A stretch of DNA of 64,000 bases. Source: Spirodela intermedia (Eukaryota; Streptophyta; Magnoliopsida; Alismatales; Araceae). Of the stretch, positions 11,790-23,609 are shown piece by piece. The stretch lies in NCBI GenBank assembly GCA_902729315.2, contig LR746269.1:7662231-7726230 (forward strand), in the 5' to 3' direction. Each line of letters opens with the position of its first letter. The stretch's first letter is position 1. Below the pieces are notes generated by a model, which saw nothing but the letters and a program-made list of their open reading frames with translations, was not told the DNA's origin and searched no databases. Made by a program: the position numbers and the translations under genes.

Positions 11790-14495
11790 TTTGATTGAAG
11801 TGATCTTTGTTCTTCTTCTTATCGAACATCTATGCCAAGTTTTTCAAGTCCTGAATGACAATGTCCTTCATGTCAATCCTAAAAATGCCAAATTACTTGT
11901 GAAGAACTTGAATTCCTAGGACATTGGATTTCTCTACAAGGGGTCATGGTAGACAAGGCAAAAATTGATGCAATGATCAATTGACTACCACCCAAGACAC
12001 TCAAACAATTAAGAAGATTCCTTGGATTAACACATTATTATTGACATTTTGTTAAAAATTACTTGCAAAAAGCTACTCCTTTAACTACCTTATTCAAAAA
12101 AGATGCATTTACATGGCATCAAGAAGCACAACTAGCATTTGATAATCTCAAGACAACTATGAGTTCGATGCCAATATTGGCCTTAGCTAACTTCAATGTT
12201 CCATTTGTTATTGAAATTGATGCCTTCGATATCAAGGTGAGAGCCATACTTACTCAAACTAGAAGACTAGTGGCATATTTCAGCCAAGTTCTACCCAAAA
12301 GAACCCAAGTAAAATCAACTTATAAACGAGAGCTAATGACTATTATTTTCGCTGTTCAGAAGTGACGCCACTACTTATCTCACATGTCATTTACTATTAA
12401 AACAGATCAATATAGCCTAAAGTGTTTGTTATGCTAGAAGTAGGTCTAAGAATCATATAGCAAGTGAGTTTATAAATTGTTGAGATTCAATTTTGATATC
12501 GAATACAAGTCAGGACACAATAATATAGTAGCAAATGCCTTATCTCGCTCTCTAGTCATGTTAGAACTTCAAGAACTTAATGTCTCCAAAGTACATGTCC
12601 TAGACACAATTTAGATCAAGAATGAGATTGATCAAGGTCCAAAGTGGCAGAAGCTAATTCAAGAATTACAAGCCAATCCACTATCACATCCCAAATTCAA
12701 ACTCCACCACAACCCATTATTGTATAAAAGGAGGCTAGTGTTATCTACTAGTTTGCTTTTAATACCTTCCATTTTGTAGACTTATCATGATTCGGCTTCT
12801 AGAGGATACACTGGTTTTCGACGCACTTATAAGAGAATTGCCCAAGATCTGTTTTGGCCTAGAATGAAGCACACCATAAAAAGTTATGTGGATCAATCTC
12901 ACAAATGTTAGGTGAACAAAATATCCTCTCTTTCTCTAGTAGGTTTATTACAGCCCCTACCAATTCTTGAGCAAATTTGGAAAGAAATTTCATTGAACTT
13001 TACTAAAGGATTGCCTAAATCAAATGGTTACAATTATATAATAGTTGTGGTTGACTGGATGAGCAAATTTAGCCATTTTATTCTACTAAAACACCCTTTC
13101 ACATCAACTATCATGGCCGACAATTCATCAAAGAAATTGTGAGATTACATAGAATTCCTACATCAATAGTGTCAAATAGAGACAAAGTGTTTACTAGTGT
13201 ATTTTGGAAGGAACTATTTCACCTCTAGGGAATAACACTTTAGATGAGCTCATCTTACCATCCCCAAACTGATGGTTGAATTGAGGTGGTAAAGCAGTGT
13301 CCCAAGACCTACTTACACTATTTTACATCTAAAAAGTCAAAATCTTGGGCTAAATGGTTGCATTGGGTAAAGTATTCATGTAACATGGCATTTCATTCAT
13401 CAATTTAGATGACTCCTTTCAAAGCTATTTATGTATGTCACTCACCAAAATTGTTGTATTATGGCGCACTGACTTCTCCCATTGATTCAATGGACACTAT
13501 GGTACAAGAGAGAGATACCATCCTCAGCTGGTTAAAATAGAATTTAGTATTTGTTCAAGCCAAGATGAAGAAAAAGGCAGATGTACATCGTGAATTAGAA
13601 TTCAATGTGGGCGATAGTGTATATTTATAGCTATGTCCTTATATAATGAAATCAATGGATAAAAGGGTTAATGAGAAACTCTCTTTGAAATTCTTCAAAC
13701 CATTCATAGTGCTCAAATAAGTAAGGCCAGTGGCCTATAAGCTAGACCTTTTGCAAGACTATTCCATTCATCTCATCTTTCATATATCCAAACTAAGAAA
13801 AGCAATTAGACTGGATGTATCTCATCAAGTGTTACCTCCATCATTCACAAAGGACATGGAATAGACAATGTACCCTTCTAAAGTACTCTCTACAAGACAA
13901 AGGAATAGGAGGGTGGAAGTTTTCATTAAGTGGCATGGTTTACCCAATGTTCATCATTGTTCATCATTGTTCTAAAGTACTCTTTGAGAATCATTGTTCA
14001 TCATTCAAGCTTGGTTTCCAAATCTTCACCTTGGGGACAAGGTGATTGTTGATGAGGGGGTTAACAATATGGTCCCAATAAAAGTAAATGAGAAGAGGAA
14101 GAGATGAGGGATTAAAGAAGGGCCTAAAGGCCAGGATGTGGACCCAACTATTACTCCAAATCATGCTGACTTGGGCAACCCTCAATAAGTGGGGCCCTCA
14201 TGCCTACCAAGTCATGTTGACCTCGTAGAATAAAAGGGGGATGACCATGATAAATAAGGAAACCGGTTCTTGATCGCGTTTTTGGGGAATTAGAAGGGAA
14301 GGACCTTTATAAATAAGGGAAAGGAAGGATGGAAGGGGAACTTTTGGATATTGGCTTCCCTAGACTAGTTTTCTTGGAGGAGAGGGCTGCATTCGGCTAG
14401 AGTTTTCTAGGAGGGGGCTACCAAGGTGTTCTTATCAGAGGGTTACATCAAGATCTGGTATGATATCTTATCACTACATTTCTATATTAGAAATG
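11790..14495 (+). mobile_element. Degenerate Ty3/gypsy chromovirus-type retrotransposon (RT to chromodomain)
   Basis: The pol domains run in order. There is a reverse transcriptase tail (about 11800-12060; LLIEHLCQVFQVL..., then HPRHSNN corresponding to P-K-T-L-K-Q-L). RNase H covers 12063-12560 (LFKKDAFTWHQEAQLAFDNL, VIEIDAFDIKVRAIL, KRELMTIIFAVQK, then GHNNIVANALSRS). The integrase zinc-finger region is near 12780-12910 (FRRTYKRIAQDLFWPRMK) and the integrase core at 12912-13500 ([33 protein letters not shown]). A C-terminal domain follows (about 13560-13800; KADVHRELEFNVGDSVYL, HISKLRKAI), and then RRVEVFIKWHGLP at about 13900, matching the chromodomain-like tail of plant chromoviruses. In-frame stops and frameshifts occur in every domain. 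Beyond 14040 a GA-rich, TATA-bearing (tttataaataagg) stretch is probably LTR. It ends at the boundary of the ACBP duplicate. Confidence 0.78.
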
Positions 14496-14499
14496 TATC

Positions 14500-14874
14500 A
14501 ATATTACAAAACATAAACTTAAAACTCTAGCTGAAACCTCTTCCTACTTGTGGCTTTACGTATTAAAGTTATATCACAAACATAAACAAGCAGCATGCAT
14601 GTTTCAAAAGTTGTCTTACACAAAAAAAGATGAATTCAAGCTAAATTCATTGAAAAGTTAAACTGATTATTCCACATCCTCTGTATATTTAGTTTTGATA
14701 AATCATAATAACACAACTCATTTGAGAAAAACTAAATGCATATTGAAGCAACCATAGAAAACACTCAATAATAAAAGAGATATAAAGACTCATTCACCAA
14801 ACTACTCATGTAGCAACAAAGTACTAATCTCAAAAAAATAGAAAACTAATGAGATCAAATGATATAAAGTGTAC
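14500..14874 (-). pseudogene. ACBP pseudogene, downstream piece (intron 12 only)
   Basis: This stretch aligns to 32691-33109, part of intron 12 of the intact ACBP gene, starting at ttacaaaacataaactt and continuing through ctctagctgaaacctcttcc. Relative to the parent it lacks about 57 bp after position 14700 and shows many C-to-T and G-to-A changes. Its right edge, tgtac at 14870-14874, corresponds to the exon 12 donor of the parent (33105-33109), and the chimeric LTR begins on the next base. No coding sequence is left in this piece. Confidence 0.8.
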
Positions 14875-17490
14875 TTACATGGCATAGTCATTGTATAGTA
14901 AATCATGTAGATTTAAAATTTAAAAAACTAAAAAATGCTAATTTTCAGATATTTAGAAGTATTTCTGAACAAATAATTTGATTCTAATAGAATAAGAGTT
15001 ATAAAAATAGTAAAAAAATTTCAAGTCAATCACAAAGATGTAATATAATAATATTTTTCTCAAAGAATATGATTTTTTATGAATTTTATAATAAGAAATG
15101 AAAATAAAATATATTTAAAATTTACAAAAAAATAAAAATAAAGGGCAAAGACATCACGAAAATAAGAGAAATGGAAATGGCAGATGATTTTATTAGTTAA
15201 ATTAAGATTTGTAAAAGTCAGAAGAATCGTAATTAAATAAAAAATAGTTTAAAATTTTTAAATCACACAAATTATCTCTAAATGAAGTAAAAATTAAGTT
15301 GAAAGCAAGAAAATAGAGTTACGGCGTTACAACGGCGATGTGTTGGTGATGTATCAGAATCATAAGTATTTGGAAGGATTATTGTGTAGTATCCATGACC
15401 TTGAAGGCTTTCTTTGGATAAGGATGATGTGAGTAATTTCTTGATCTTCTTGCGAAGTCTAGAGATCAATCAAATGAGTCATCAAATGGTCTCCTGCAGA
15501 GCAAAAAAATAGCGACTTTGTAACTTTCTAGTGACTATCGCTTGATAGAAAAGAGCTGGATGGAGGTAGGACACATATTAGGGAGCTTCATCCTCAGATT
15601 CATGTAGCAAGAGGAGGCTCTTCGTCACCCGGTGAATCGTCCTCTTTTTGAAGATGACTTATTCATCAATTAATTAGAGATGATTTACTCAATAGATTCG
15701 TAATCCTTTTATTGCGAATCATATAAATTTTAGTAACAATACTTCGCGAATCATGTTGACAAGATTTTTGCTAATAATTCAACGATTCTATCGACTTAAT
15801 CTTTCATCAGTAATCTACAAGAAAGTTATAATTTAATTAGATAAAAATATAAGTTTTAGCTCTAATAAGATTCAAACCCGTGTCAGTCACCTACCTATAC
15901 GAGAGAGATTCAAATAAGTACTCTAATACCCTTATAAAGTGATGTCATCATGATATATTGTTGTTATAACTAAGGGATATTTTAGATATTAAAATCATAG
16001 AAACTATTCTGGTGAAGGTGTGACTTGGGTTTAGTCTCACAATGATTGTATGCCAAAGTTTTGAATAAATATATAGTAATATCACATTTAGAAGTATTTA
16101 TTCTACTCAGTGATTCTTATGTAAGTAATTATAGATGATTTAATTGATCAAATTAAGATCTTTAAAAACCAGAAGAATTGTAATTGAATAAAGAATAGTT
16201 TGGTAAATTTAAATCATACAAATTATCACTGAATGAAGAAAAATTAAGTTAAAAATAAGAAAGTAAAGTTCTAATGTCACGATAGCAATATGTCGACAAT
16301 ACACCAAAATCTCGAGTGTTCAAGAGGATTATTGAATAGTGTCTATGGCCTCAAAGGTTCTTCTTAAACAAGGACGACGTGACCAATCTGTAGATCTTCT
16401 TGCGATGTCTAAAGATCAATGAAATGAGTCTTTAAATTGTCTTCGACAGTTGTCACTTGGTGGAGCGAAAAAATAGTAACTTTTTTAGGCTCTTTGGTAG
16501 CCATCACTTGACAAAGAAGAGCTAGATGGAGGTAGGGTGTATGTCAGGGAACTTTATCCTCAGATTTGCACAACAAGAGGAGACTCTTCATTACATTTAG
16601 TACGCTCTCAAAAGGTAGTGACTCGTTTCTCGACATATCATCTTCTTCCTAACAACGGCTTATTTGTTTATCAATTGGAGATGATTTACTCAATAGATTT
16701 GTGATCCTTTTATCATGAATCATTCAATAATTTTAATAATAATACTCCGCAAATCACGTTGACAAGATTTTCACTGATGATCAAACGATTATGATGGCTT
16801 AATCCTTCACCGGAGATCTGTAAAAAAGTTGTAATTCAATTAAATAAAAATATGAGTTTTGACTTTGGTAGAATTCGAATCCACATCGATCCTCCACCTA
16901 CATGGGAGAGGGAATAAGTTCTCAAATACCTTTATTTAGTGACATCATCATGATATCTAGCAATTATAAATAAGGAGTATTTTTTATATTAAAATATTTA
17001 AAACATTTTGAGAAAGGTGTGATTGTTGGTTTAGTCCCACATTAGTTATATGTCAAATGTGAAGACACATATACAGTAATGTGAGATTTGGGAATCAATG
17101 AGTCCCTTTCTCGTGTGTATGACCACTCCTTACCCCATAGCTGGTTGGCCATCAGTGAAATGAAAGGGGAGTGACACACATGTCCCCCCAGTCCATAACC
17201 ACTCAAGCCCTTGCTCACGGCTCCACCCCGATTGCACTTCCAACCCCCTTGTGGGATAGTTGGCCAGCAGATCCCCCCATTTTATTTTTATTATTATTTT
17301 ATTTATCTCAAAAATAAGATTATAAAAATCATATAAGTTCATATAAAATCACATAATTAGCTAAAAAACACATTAACTAACTAAAAATATCTTTTCATAA
17401 ATTAACATAAATATAAGTCTATTTATCATGAGTTAAGTTTAAACTTATATTATTTATTAATTATTAACTCATGATAATAAAGACTTATCA
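14875..17490 (+). mobile_element. Chimeric/partially duplicated LTR interrupting the ACBP pseudogene
   Basis: This 2.6-kb piece is homologous end to end with the solo LTR at 875-2468. Its start ttacatggcatagtcattg aligns with TGATGTGACTTAGTCGTTG, and its end gacttatca is shared exactly. It is longer because the inner part of the LTR is present twice. Part A (14875 to about 16085) covers LTR positions 1 to about 1185. Then, at the junction near 16085 (tatcacatttagaagtattt), the sequence jumps back to about LTR position 320, and part B runs to the LTR end. The flanks are tgtac on the left and ataga on the right, so there is no target-site duplication. In the intact ACBP gene those flanks are about 3.9 kb apart. 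The simplest reading is recombination between two LTRs that had inserted at different sites. Confidence 0.78.
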
Positions 17491-20385
17491 ATAGACAACT
17501 AACATGACACACCTAAAGATCATTAAGGTAATATCTATTGTGGTTTCTTCCAAAAACATACATTTTATTTTGCACTACAATTGTCTCGTGCTTTTAAGAT
17601 TGAAACATTTAGGGTCAGAAACTAACAATAAAGATAAAATTATTGTATAACAAGAAAGACAACTTGGTAAATACCTTATCTTTTGGCTTTGGGTATTTTC
17701 CAAATATAGAAGGTCCAATCCACTTATCATAAATACTAACTACAGCTAGACCCTCCAATATGACATCTTTATTTTGAGTTTCCAACATATTTCTGCTTTC
17801 TATAATTATAGATATTGGTTCTAGATGAGAGTTTCCATTTGGGGAGGTGGAGTCCAGGTTTGGCTTCTATGACGAAGGAAAATTAGAGAAAAGGAAGAAA
17901 AAGAAAAATCTAACACGCTTGTGATTATTTCAAATGTATTTTAGAAAGAAGAAAAGCCACTCCAACGACACCCACACACCATTTATAAGATCTTTCACTT
18001 CATTGTAGAAATGATCAGCATTGCCAAGGATTATATAATCAAATAGACTTCTTTATTAGAGAAGGAAAGATGCAACCATGAGTTTTTAATGAGATAAAAT
18101 TTCATAAATTTGAGATTAATGATGATACCTTTCAAATTTTCAATCCAAAAAACTAGATAGTCAATCCCAAGCAATTCTCCCAAGTCCACAATCAATTGCA
18201 GTTGCAACAAGCTCCATACTTGTCCTCAAGTTTAACCAATAATTTCCCAGAACCTTCATACTATCAATTAGTTGACTAAGATAAAGTAATGCATTTTAGC
18301 TTCAAAATTTTAGCTTTCTAACAGTGAGCTTTATAACACCAGGGTTCTAAGCTATAGGTTTTATCACCCAAAAAAAGATGATCATCAAGTATTCCTATCC
18401 CAATAAAAAACCTCTGCTGATTGCAATTTTCATGTCATTATAATATTTTATTCCATCACATTCAATCATCATATCTTCCACCCTTGCACCTTGTTCAAGC
18501 TGCTGCCTATGAAAGTACAAATAACAAAAAGAATAAATGAAGGATAGTTTTACCATACAACATTTCTATCATGAGCGTTATCCTACAAACACCATGTCAA
18601 AATTTTCTGATAAAAGTTATAGTGGACGGCAGAAATAGCAAAAAAAATACTGATTCACAGTGTATGTTTTTTCAGTCAAAACTAAAATCCCATTGAAAAG
18701 AATTTCTCCATGAAACCTATTAACCAAAAGATTGGAGGAACTCACATTCATTTCCACGTCTACAATAGGACCCTCGACCAATTCTGGTGTCCTTGAATAC
18801 CATGTAGGATCCTCTTCCTAAAGACACAATTCATGTGATGAGGAGTGTGCTTGCAGTCATACCTTAAGTAAACCCAAGCTTATATTAGCCTTACCTCTAA
18901 AATTTTCACAAAAAGGCGCATAGCCTCAGTTGAAGCCAAGTTTCCAAGCCCATCCCAACTGTAATAATGAATTTTATTTAAAGGCTAGATAATTATGTAC
19001 AAAATCTCACGTCGTAAATGAAATTCCAGAAGAATCATATGTTACAACTAGCACATAAACATATATCATCTATAAGCAATGACTACAGTATGGGTTTATA
19101 AAGTGTTACTGAAAGATTTCAAGCTACAAATTCAAAACTATATAGACTACTCAAGCAATTTGCCAAAAAACATTGAAAATAAATAGCATTCCAGAGTTTA
19201 AAAGAAACAAGATGAAAGCTGGCCAACAGTATTTCTAGATCTGATTCATGGAAATATCAATTGTTAACAGCAACCAGAAAATAAAGTGTGGGTAGGAAAC
19301 AAAGAGCAGAAGATAAAACAGAAACAAAAATAACACATTAATGTAGAAATAACAACAATTTCCTCACTTCATCTCAAAAGATAGTAGAAAAACATAGTTT
19401 TCCTATTCTTGATATAACTCAGCAGGCATGCTTTGATACAATACAATACATTGGACACCTATTGGATACATACAATACAGCCATGTTCATCATGTTTTGT
19501 ATATTTTTGGATTCCTTCAAATTTTTCGGTTACTTCTTTCCCTCCGAATAACCAACAAGATGGTTGGTAAATGAATCTTCAACCAACAGAGACAGGAGCT
19601 ACAGAATCTGCAAAATGCTAATTCTGCAGCAGTTCAGTGATATCTCAATATTTTGACACGAAAATCGACTACATATTAAATAACCTTCGACCACACATCA
19701 TAGGACACAAATAGATGATCAACATTCTTCTTTTACAAAAAAAAATAAATATCATCTTGAATTCTGTTACCAAAATTGATGCAGTGGAAGTCAGAGAAGA
19801 ATGAAAATCGTACCTTGGATCTACAAAAAATAAGATATACAATCCTTGGATCCACAATGATTAATTTAGGTGACCCTTGAGTCCATAAGGATTGAAAAAT
19901 GGACTCTTGAATAGATAGCAGTTGATCTTTAAATCCATCAGAAATGAGAAATAAACATCTCCTAAATCAAGAAGGGATTGATTGAATCCATAAGTACAAA
20001 GTGGGTGGAAAAGCTTTTTCTTGGTTGAAAAAAGCCATCTTGGTCTATACTGCGACTCTTTAAATAGGGCATAGTGATAAATCTCTTCAATAATAAGATC
20101 AGGCAAGTAGTTCTCTAGTAGTTAATAATTTCTTATAAAACAAAGTAATTACTAGTCTACAACAAGAAAACACATTTCAGTCTAATAGACCTACCGAACA
20201 ACACTATCAGACTCGTTTTGTTTCACCATTTTCACATTTTCAGTTGTGCCTTTTGCAGTACTTCGTTTCCTACAACTCTATTCCTCATCAAGCATGTAGC
20301 ATATTTTCATTAAACTTCCAATGGACCAATTTTTATTTTTGAGGCAACTTATACTTGAAACCTGTTTTGAAATATGCTAGAATTG
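17491..20385 (-). pseudogene. ACBP pseudogene, upstream piece (exons 3-6 of the kelch-type ACBP)
   Basis: Colinear copy of 36990-39925 of the intact ACBP gene at a constant offset of 19502 bp through exons 3-6: exon 6 17513-17590, exon 5 17675-17866, exon 4 18746-18817, exon 3 18895-18958. Exon 3 is identical to the parent, including the acyl-CoA-binding segment MRLFVKILE. Exon 4 differs at four positions. Exon 5 stays open but has many substitutions. Exon 6 ends in TAG (17515-17513) where the parent has CAG, a premature stop just before the splice donor. Exons 1-2 and 7-18 are absent. The copy stops matching at about 20385, inside what is intron 2 of the parent. It is therefore a DNA-level duplicate that cannot encode a working protein. 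Confidence 0.88.
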
Positions 20386-21254
20386 TTGCTTGCTACTGTT
20401 TCCTCAACATCAACCAATACTTGATCGTAAATGAATATATAGAAGGGTTTTAAGCTTGCTTGGCCTTCCTTTCAAACATCTCAACATTCATCTTGGAGAA
20501 CACATTCCTCAATGGGTTAAACTTTGCACATATGGTTAACTTCTATTTATACTCCGATGGATTCATGTTATATCAGCATATGAAAGTAGTCATATGAACT
20601 TGAATATCTTTTAATTACTCTATTAGTATTATGGTGACCTTTAGTTACTTTTTATCTCTAAACTACTTACTCAAGAGGATAGTTGTTTGCGATATCTTGT
20701 GTAGAGATTTGTACCTCATCTACAAGTATCTATTTTTTAAAAGTTTTACTTAGAGGTGATCATTCAGCTAGTCCTTAGTTCAAATCTTCTATTGAGTTAC
20801 CATACATAATTTTGGCTTTTGACTATTGGTCATATTTCTATTTAGATCTTCCACCTCATAGTTGTACTGCCTTTGATAGTCAATTAATCAAGGGACATAC
20901 TTGTCTTCATGGTCAACTTAAAATATTTTATTTAAGCATTTTATTTAATCTATGTACTCTAGTTATGTATCGCCGTCTAGAGTGTGAGTGGCTAACCTTT
21001 AAGTTTTCATTCACTTCAAAACACACAAGTCACTCACAAGTTATCTTCAAACTTTTGTCTCTATGTATGTGTAAATTCAATTATTGTTATTTTCCTTGAT
21101 GTTTGATTGACGTTTGGTTGTTTCATTTTATTATTTTTTAACATGTAAGACTCTAAGGTGTTACTGTGAAGGTTATGTGGGAACAACTTCTCTATCTTGT
21201 TCCTTACTTCATATCATGATAAAAATAAATTCATTTATGATATATTTTATGATT
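20386..21254. other. Unassigned sequence between ACBP pseudogene and RT fragment
   Basis: AT-rich sequence with no match I recognise to the ACBP parent, which diverges abruptly at 39925. A 95-codon frame at 20812-21099 (plus) shows no family motif. Short phrases such as caattaatcaagggacatac look transposon-like, but I cannot assign a domain. Confidence 0.35.
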
Positions 21255-22141
21255 CAATAAATTCAAAAATGATTCATAAATAAAATTTTCATTGTATGTG
21301 TCTAAATACACTACATGTGTTAAAATTGAGGGTATCCACACATCTCAATAGTAAGTTTTCTTCATACAAGATATCATTTATTTCTTGGGGCATTGAATAC
21401 CAGCACATGGTATGACAGTAGACAGTAACAAGATAGATGCAATGTAGAACTAGCTAGTACCAAAAAATCTAAAAGAGTTGAGAGGGTTTTTAGGCTTGAC
21501 AAACTACTTTTGTTGATTTATAACTAGGCAGGCTGATCTTGCCTATCCCTTGACACAATTACTCAAGAAAGACACTTTTCAATAGTTAGAGGCAGCTGAG
21601 CAAGCCTTCAATCATTTGGAAGAAATTATTAGTTCCACATTAGGCTTAGGGTTGCCTAATGTTTCTCAACCTTTTCTTGTAGAGGCAGATGCTTTCAATC
21701 AATGTTTAGGAGCTGTGTTGATGTAAAAAGGGTGTCCAAAGAAGCTCACGACATATTTCAATAAAGTATTATCTCCTCAACTATTTACAAAATTAATCCC
21801 ATGGCAACTGTTTGGGTAGCACAAAAATCACATTAATATTTTATGGGCAATAATTTTATGATTTTTACTAACCATTACAACTTAAAGTTTCTTATTGAGT
21901 AGTAGCAAACACCACCTCAATATGAATATTGTGTATAAGCTGGTGTCGTATAATTTCGAAATCAAAATTCAAAAAATGTATTACGAATCTCACAATATAT
22001 GCACTTTTATGAATGAATTCCATAGCAGAATTGCAAGTGGGAGTGATGCTTCATTCCTTCCCATTGAATTTATAGCCAGTTTGGAATGAGGTGGACACAA
22101 ACCCTAAATTAGCAGAGATCATCCATGGTCTGAAGCAAGAT
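21255..22141 (+). mobile_element. Ty3/gypsy RT-RNase H fragment, second copy of 8060-8945
   Basis: Close copy of 8060-8945, readable side by side from ttcattgtatgtgtctaaa to gtctgaagcaagat. It covers the end of reverse transcriptase and RNase H, with remnants of LKELRGFLGL and LTQLLKKDTF. The two copies share disabling changes (TAG in the Trp codon after FQ, a stop before KGC) but differ in others: this copy keeps Gln in AEQAF, whereas the copy at 8 kb has a stop there. The 64-codon frame at 21895-22089 is a by-product of the decay, not a gene. The right end joins directly to sequence that lies 1.4 kb farther on in the first copy. Confidence 0.7.
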
Positions 22142-22240
22142 AATGAAATGTGAAAAAAAAAAAAATCTTGGGAAAATGAGAGCTATTTACTTCTGTGATA
22201 TTTTTTTACTTCCTCTTTATTTCCTTTTATTTTTGTACCA
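22142..22240 (+). repeat. Second copy of the 10369-10460 segment
   Basis: taatgaaatgtgaaa, gaaaatgag, tatttacttytgtgatatttt and cttcytcttttatttcc recur with small differences at 10369-10460. Together with the preceding element this makes 21255-22240 a deleted version of 8060-10460. It abuts the next CUL4-like pseudogene exon and may itself be intron sequence of that pseudogene. Confidence 0.55.
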
Positions 22241-22254
22241 TATTTATCTTTTAC

Positions 22255-22505
22255 ATTATTCAAGAGAAAGATGTGCTTAAGGAATTCTATAAAAAAAATC
22301 TTGCTAAATGGTTATTCATGGGAAAGAGTGCCTCCATTAATGCTGAGAACTCAATGATATCAAAAGTAGTTTATATTTTCCATAATTTGTGCACAGTTAT
22401 AACATAATTGATCTCAAGAAATTCTCATTAGATTAATTTTATTCTAGTTTCAACTCGAATTGGAGTGTGGCATCAAATTTATAAATAAATTTGAGGGAAT
22501 CTTAA
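22255..22505 (+). pseudogene. CUL4: CUL4-like cullin pseudogene, fragment B (two exons)
   Basis: About 22258-22366 encodes [20 protein letters not shown] followed by [16 protein letters not shown] and a GT donor. This matches the CUL4 cullin-homology segment [34 protein letters not shown]. After an intron of about 75 bp, 22448-22505 encodes QLELECGIKFINKFEG, matching LKTECGSQFTNKLEG, in the next CUL4 exon. The order continues fragment A (6.6-7.33 kb): A ends at INLRQ-equivalent sequence, and B resumes roughly 60 residues later. Substitutions at conserved residues (Arg to Trp in LAKRL) and the missing surrounding exons make it a pseudogene. The intron is retained, so it is not a retrocopy. Confidence 0.8.
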
Positions 22506-23600
22506 GGTTTGGAAGTCTATAATTTCTTCTCTCCTTTTTTTATTGGATGCTTTTTAGTTTGATATGAGACCTCTTTTCAATCTGATCCTTACATTCCCAA
22601 TTATTTATTGATCATATTACAAACGTTAAATTCTATTACTTCATACCTTACAAAGGGGGTCATTGTTAATCATATAAAGCTTTCTCATTCACTGAGGGTA
22701 TGAGTCCTTCTGCCTTGTCCCAAAAGTTTTTCCCTGATTACTCTAAATCCAGTCAACGTACAACAGAAATTAGAATTATGTGAAATTTGTATATGGTTAG
22801 CTTCAAAATTGATTAGAATCAAAAGTACTACAGTGGCCACTCACTATTGTGATTCTGCTTTGTACTCTCCTTATATTAATATCTTAGGTATGGAACACTG
22901 GGATGGCAATAAGAACTAACCCACAGAAGAATATGGACAACATGCTCCCCGTTTTGAGTAAGGAGACCCCTTCCCCCCACCCACCCACCCCCACGTCCAA
23001 GCTCACTGAGATGGGAGTATTATATGTACAGAGACGAATTTTGATGGAATCACTGAGCTGAAATTAAGAAATCTTCTTCTTATTGACCTCGGGATGCTAT
23101 GGCATCATAGTGCTGATCTCTTGAGAATTCAAGTCAACCTTGGAATCTAAAAAGTTTATTCCAAATATATTTGTTTTATTTTATTTTACGAAATTTTGGT
23201 TGTTTTCATGGACGCCAAGCTGATCTTACCCTCAATTCTTTAACATCCAGTGGGAATTACACCAGCTAACATTGAATTGATCGGGCTTATTGTTCTAGAG
23301 AATGGCCTAAATCTTCCAATTATGTTCATTTTATAGAGTGAAATAGGCTAAGTTTGAAAGATTAATAATATATTGTAATTATCTCATTCGCATTTGAACA
23401 GATGAATGATGATAAAAATTATGCCTAAAATATTTTAATAGGGATTGATGAGTTAGATTGGGTCGACATAGAAGACCCTTAAGGCTAGTGAGAGGGAACG
23501 AAGAGAGAGTGAGGTTTTTCTCTTCTTGGCTTTTCTCTGCTCATCGTCATGTAAGAGCATTAACGAAGACCCGACCGCCCGATCGAACAGAGATCCTCCG
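22506..23600. other. Intergenic sequence between CUL4 pseudogene and GST cluster
   Basis: No convincing coding sequence. A stretch near 23043-23095 reads GITELKLRNLLLIDLG, which loosely recalls the CUL4 segment GIEDKELRRTLQSLACG and could be a further decayed exon, but I do not count it. A C-rich run (cccccacccacccacccccac) lies at 22974-22994. GC content rises from about 23460 as the GST cluster begins. Confidence 0.4.
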
Positions 23601-23609
23601 GCAACTACA

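Noticed and set aside
14450-14475. tggtatgatatct resembling a primer-binding site TGGTATCAGAGC
   Set aside because: Mismatches at key positions and no gag follows; the ACBP duplicate begins 25 bp later.
21895-22089. 64-codon frame in the RT fragment
   Set aside because: It overlaps the homologous, out-of-frame RNase H remnant shared with 8.7-8.9 kb, so it is a by-product of decay.
23040-23100. Possible further CUL4 exon (GITELKLRNLLL)
   Set aside because: Resemblance to GIEDKELRRTLQ is too weak over too short a span and lacks splice-site support.
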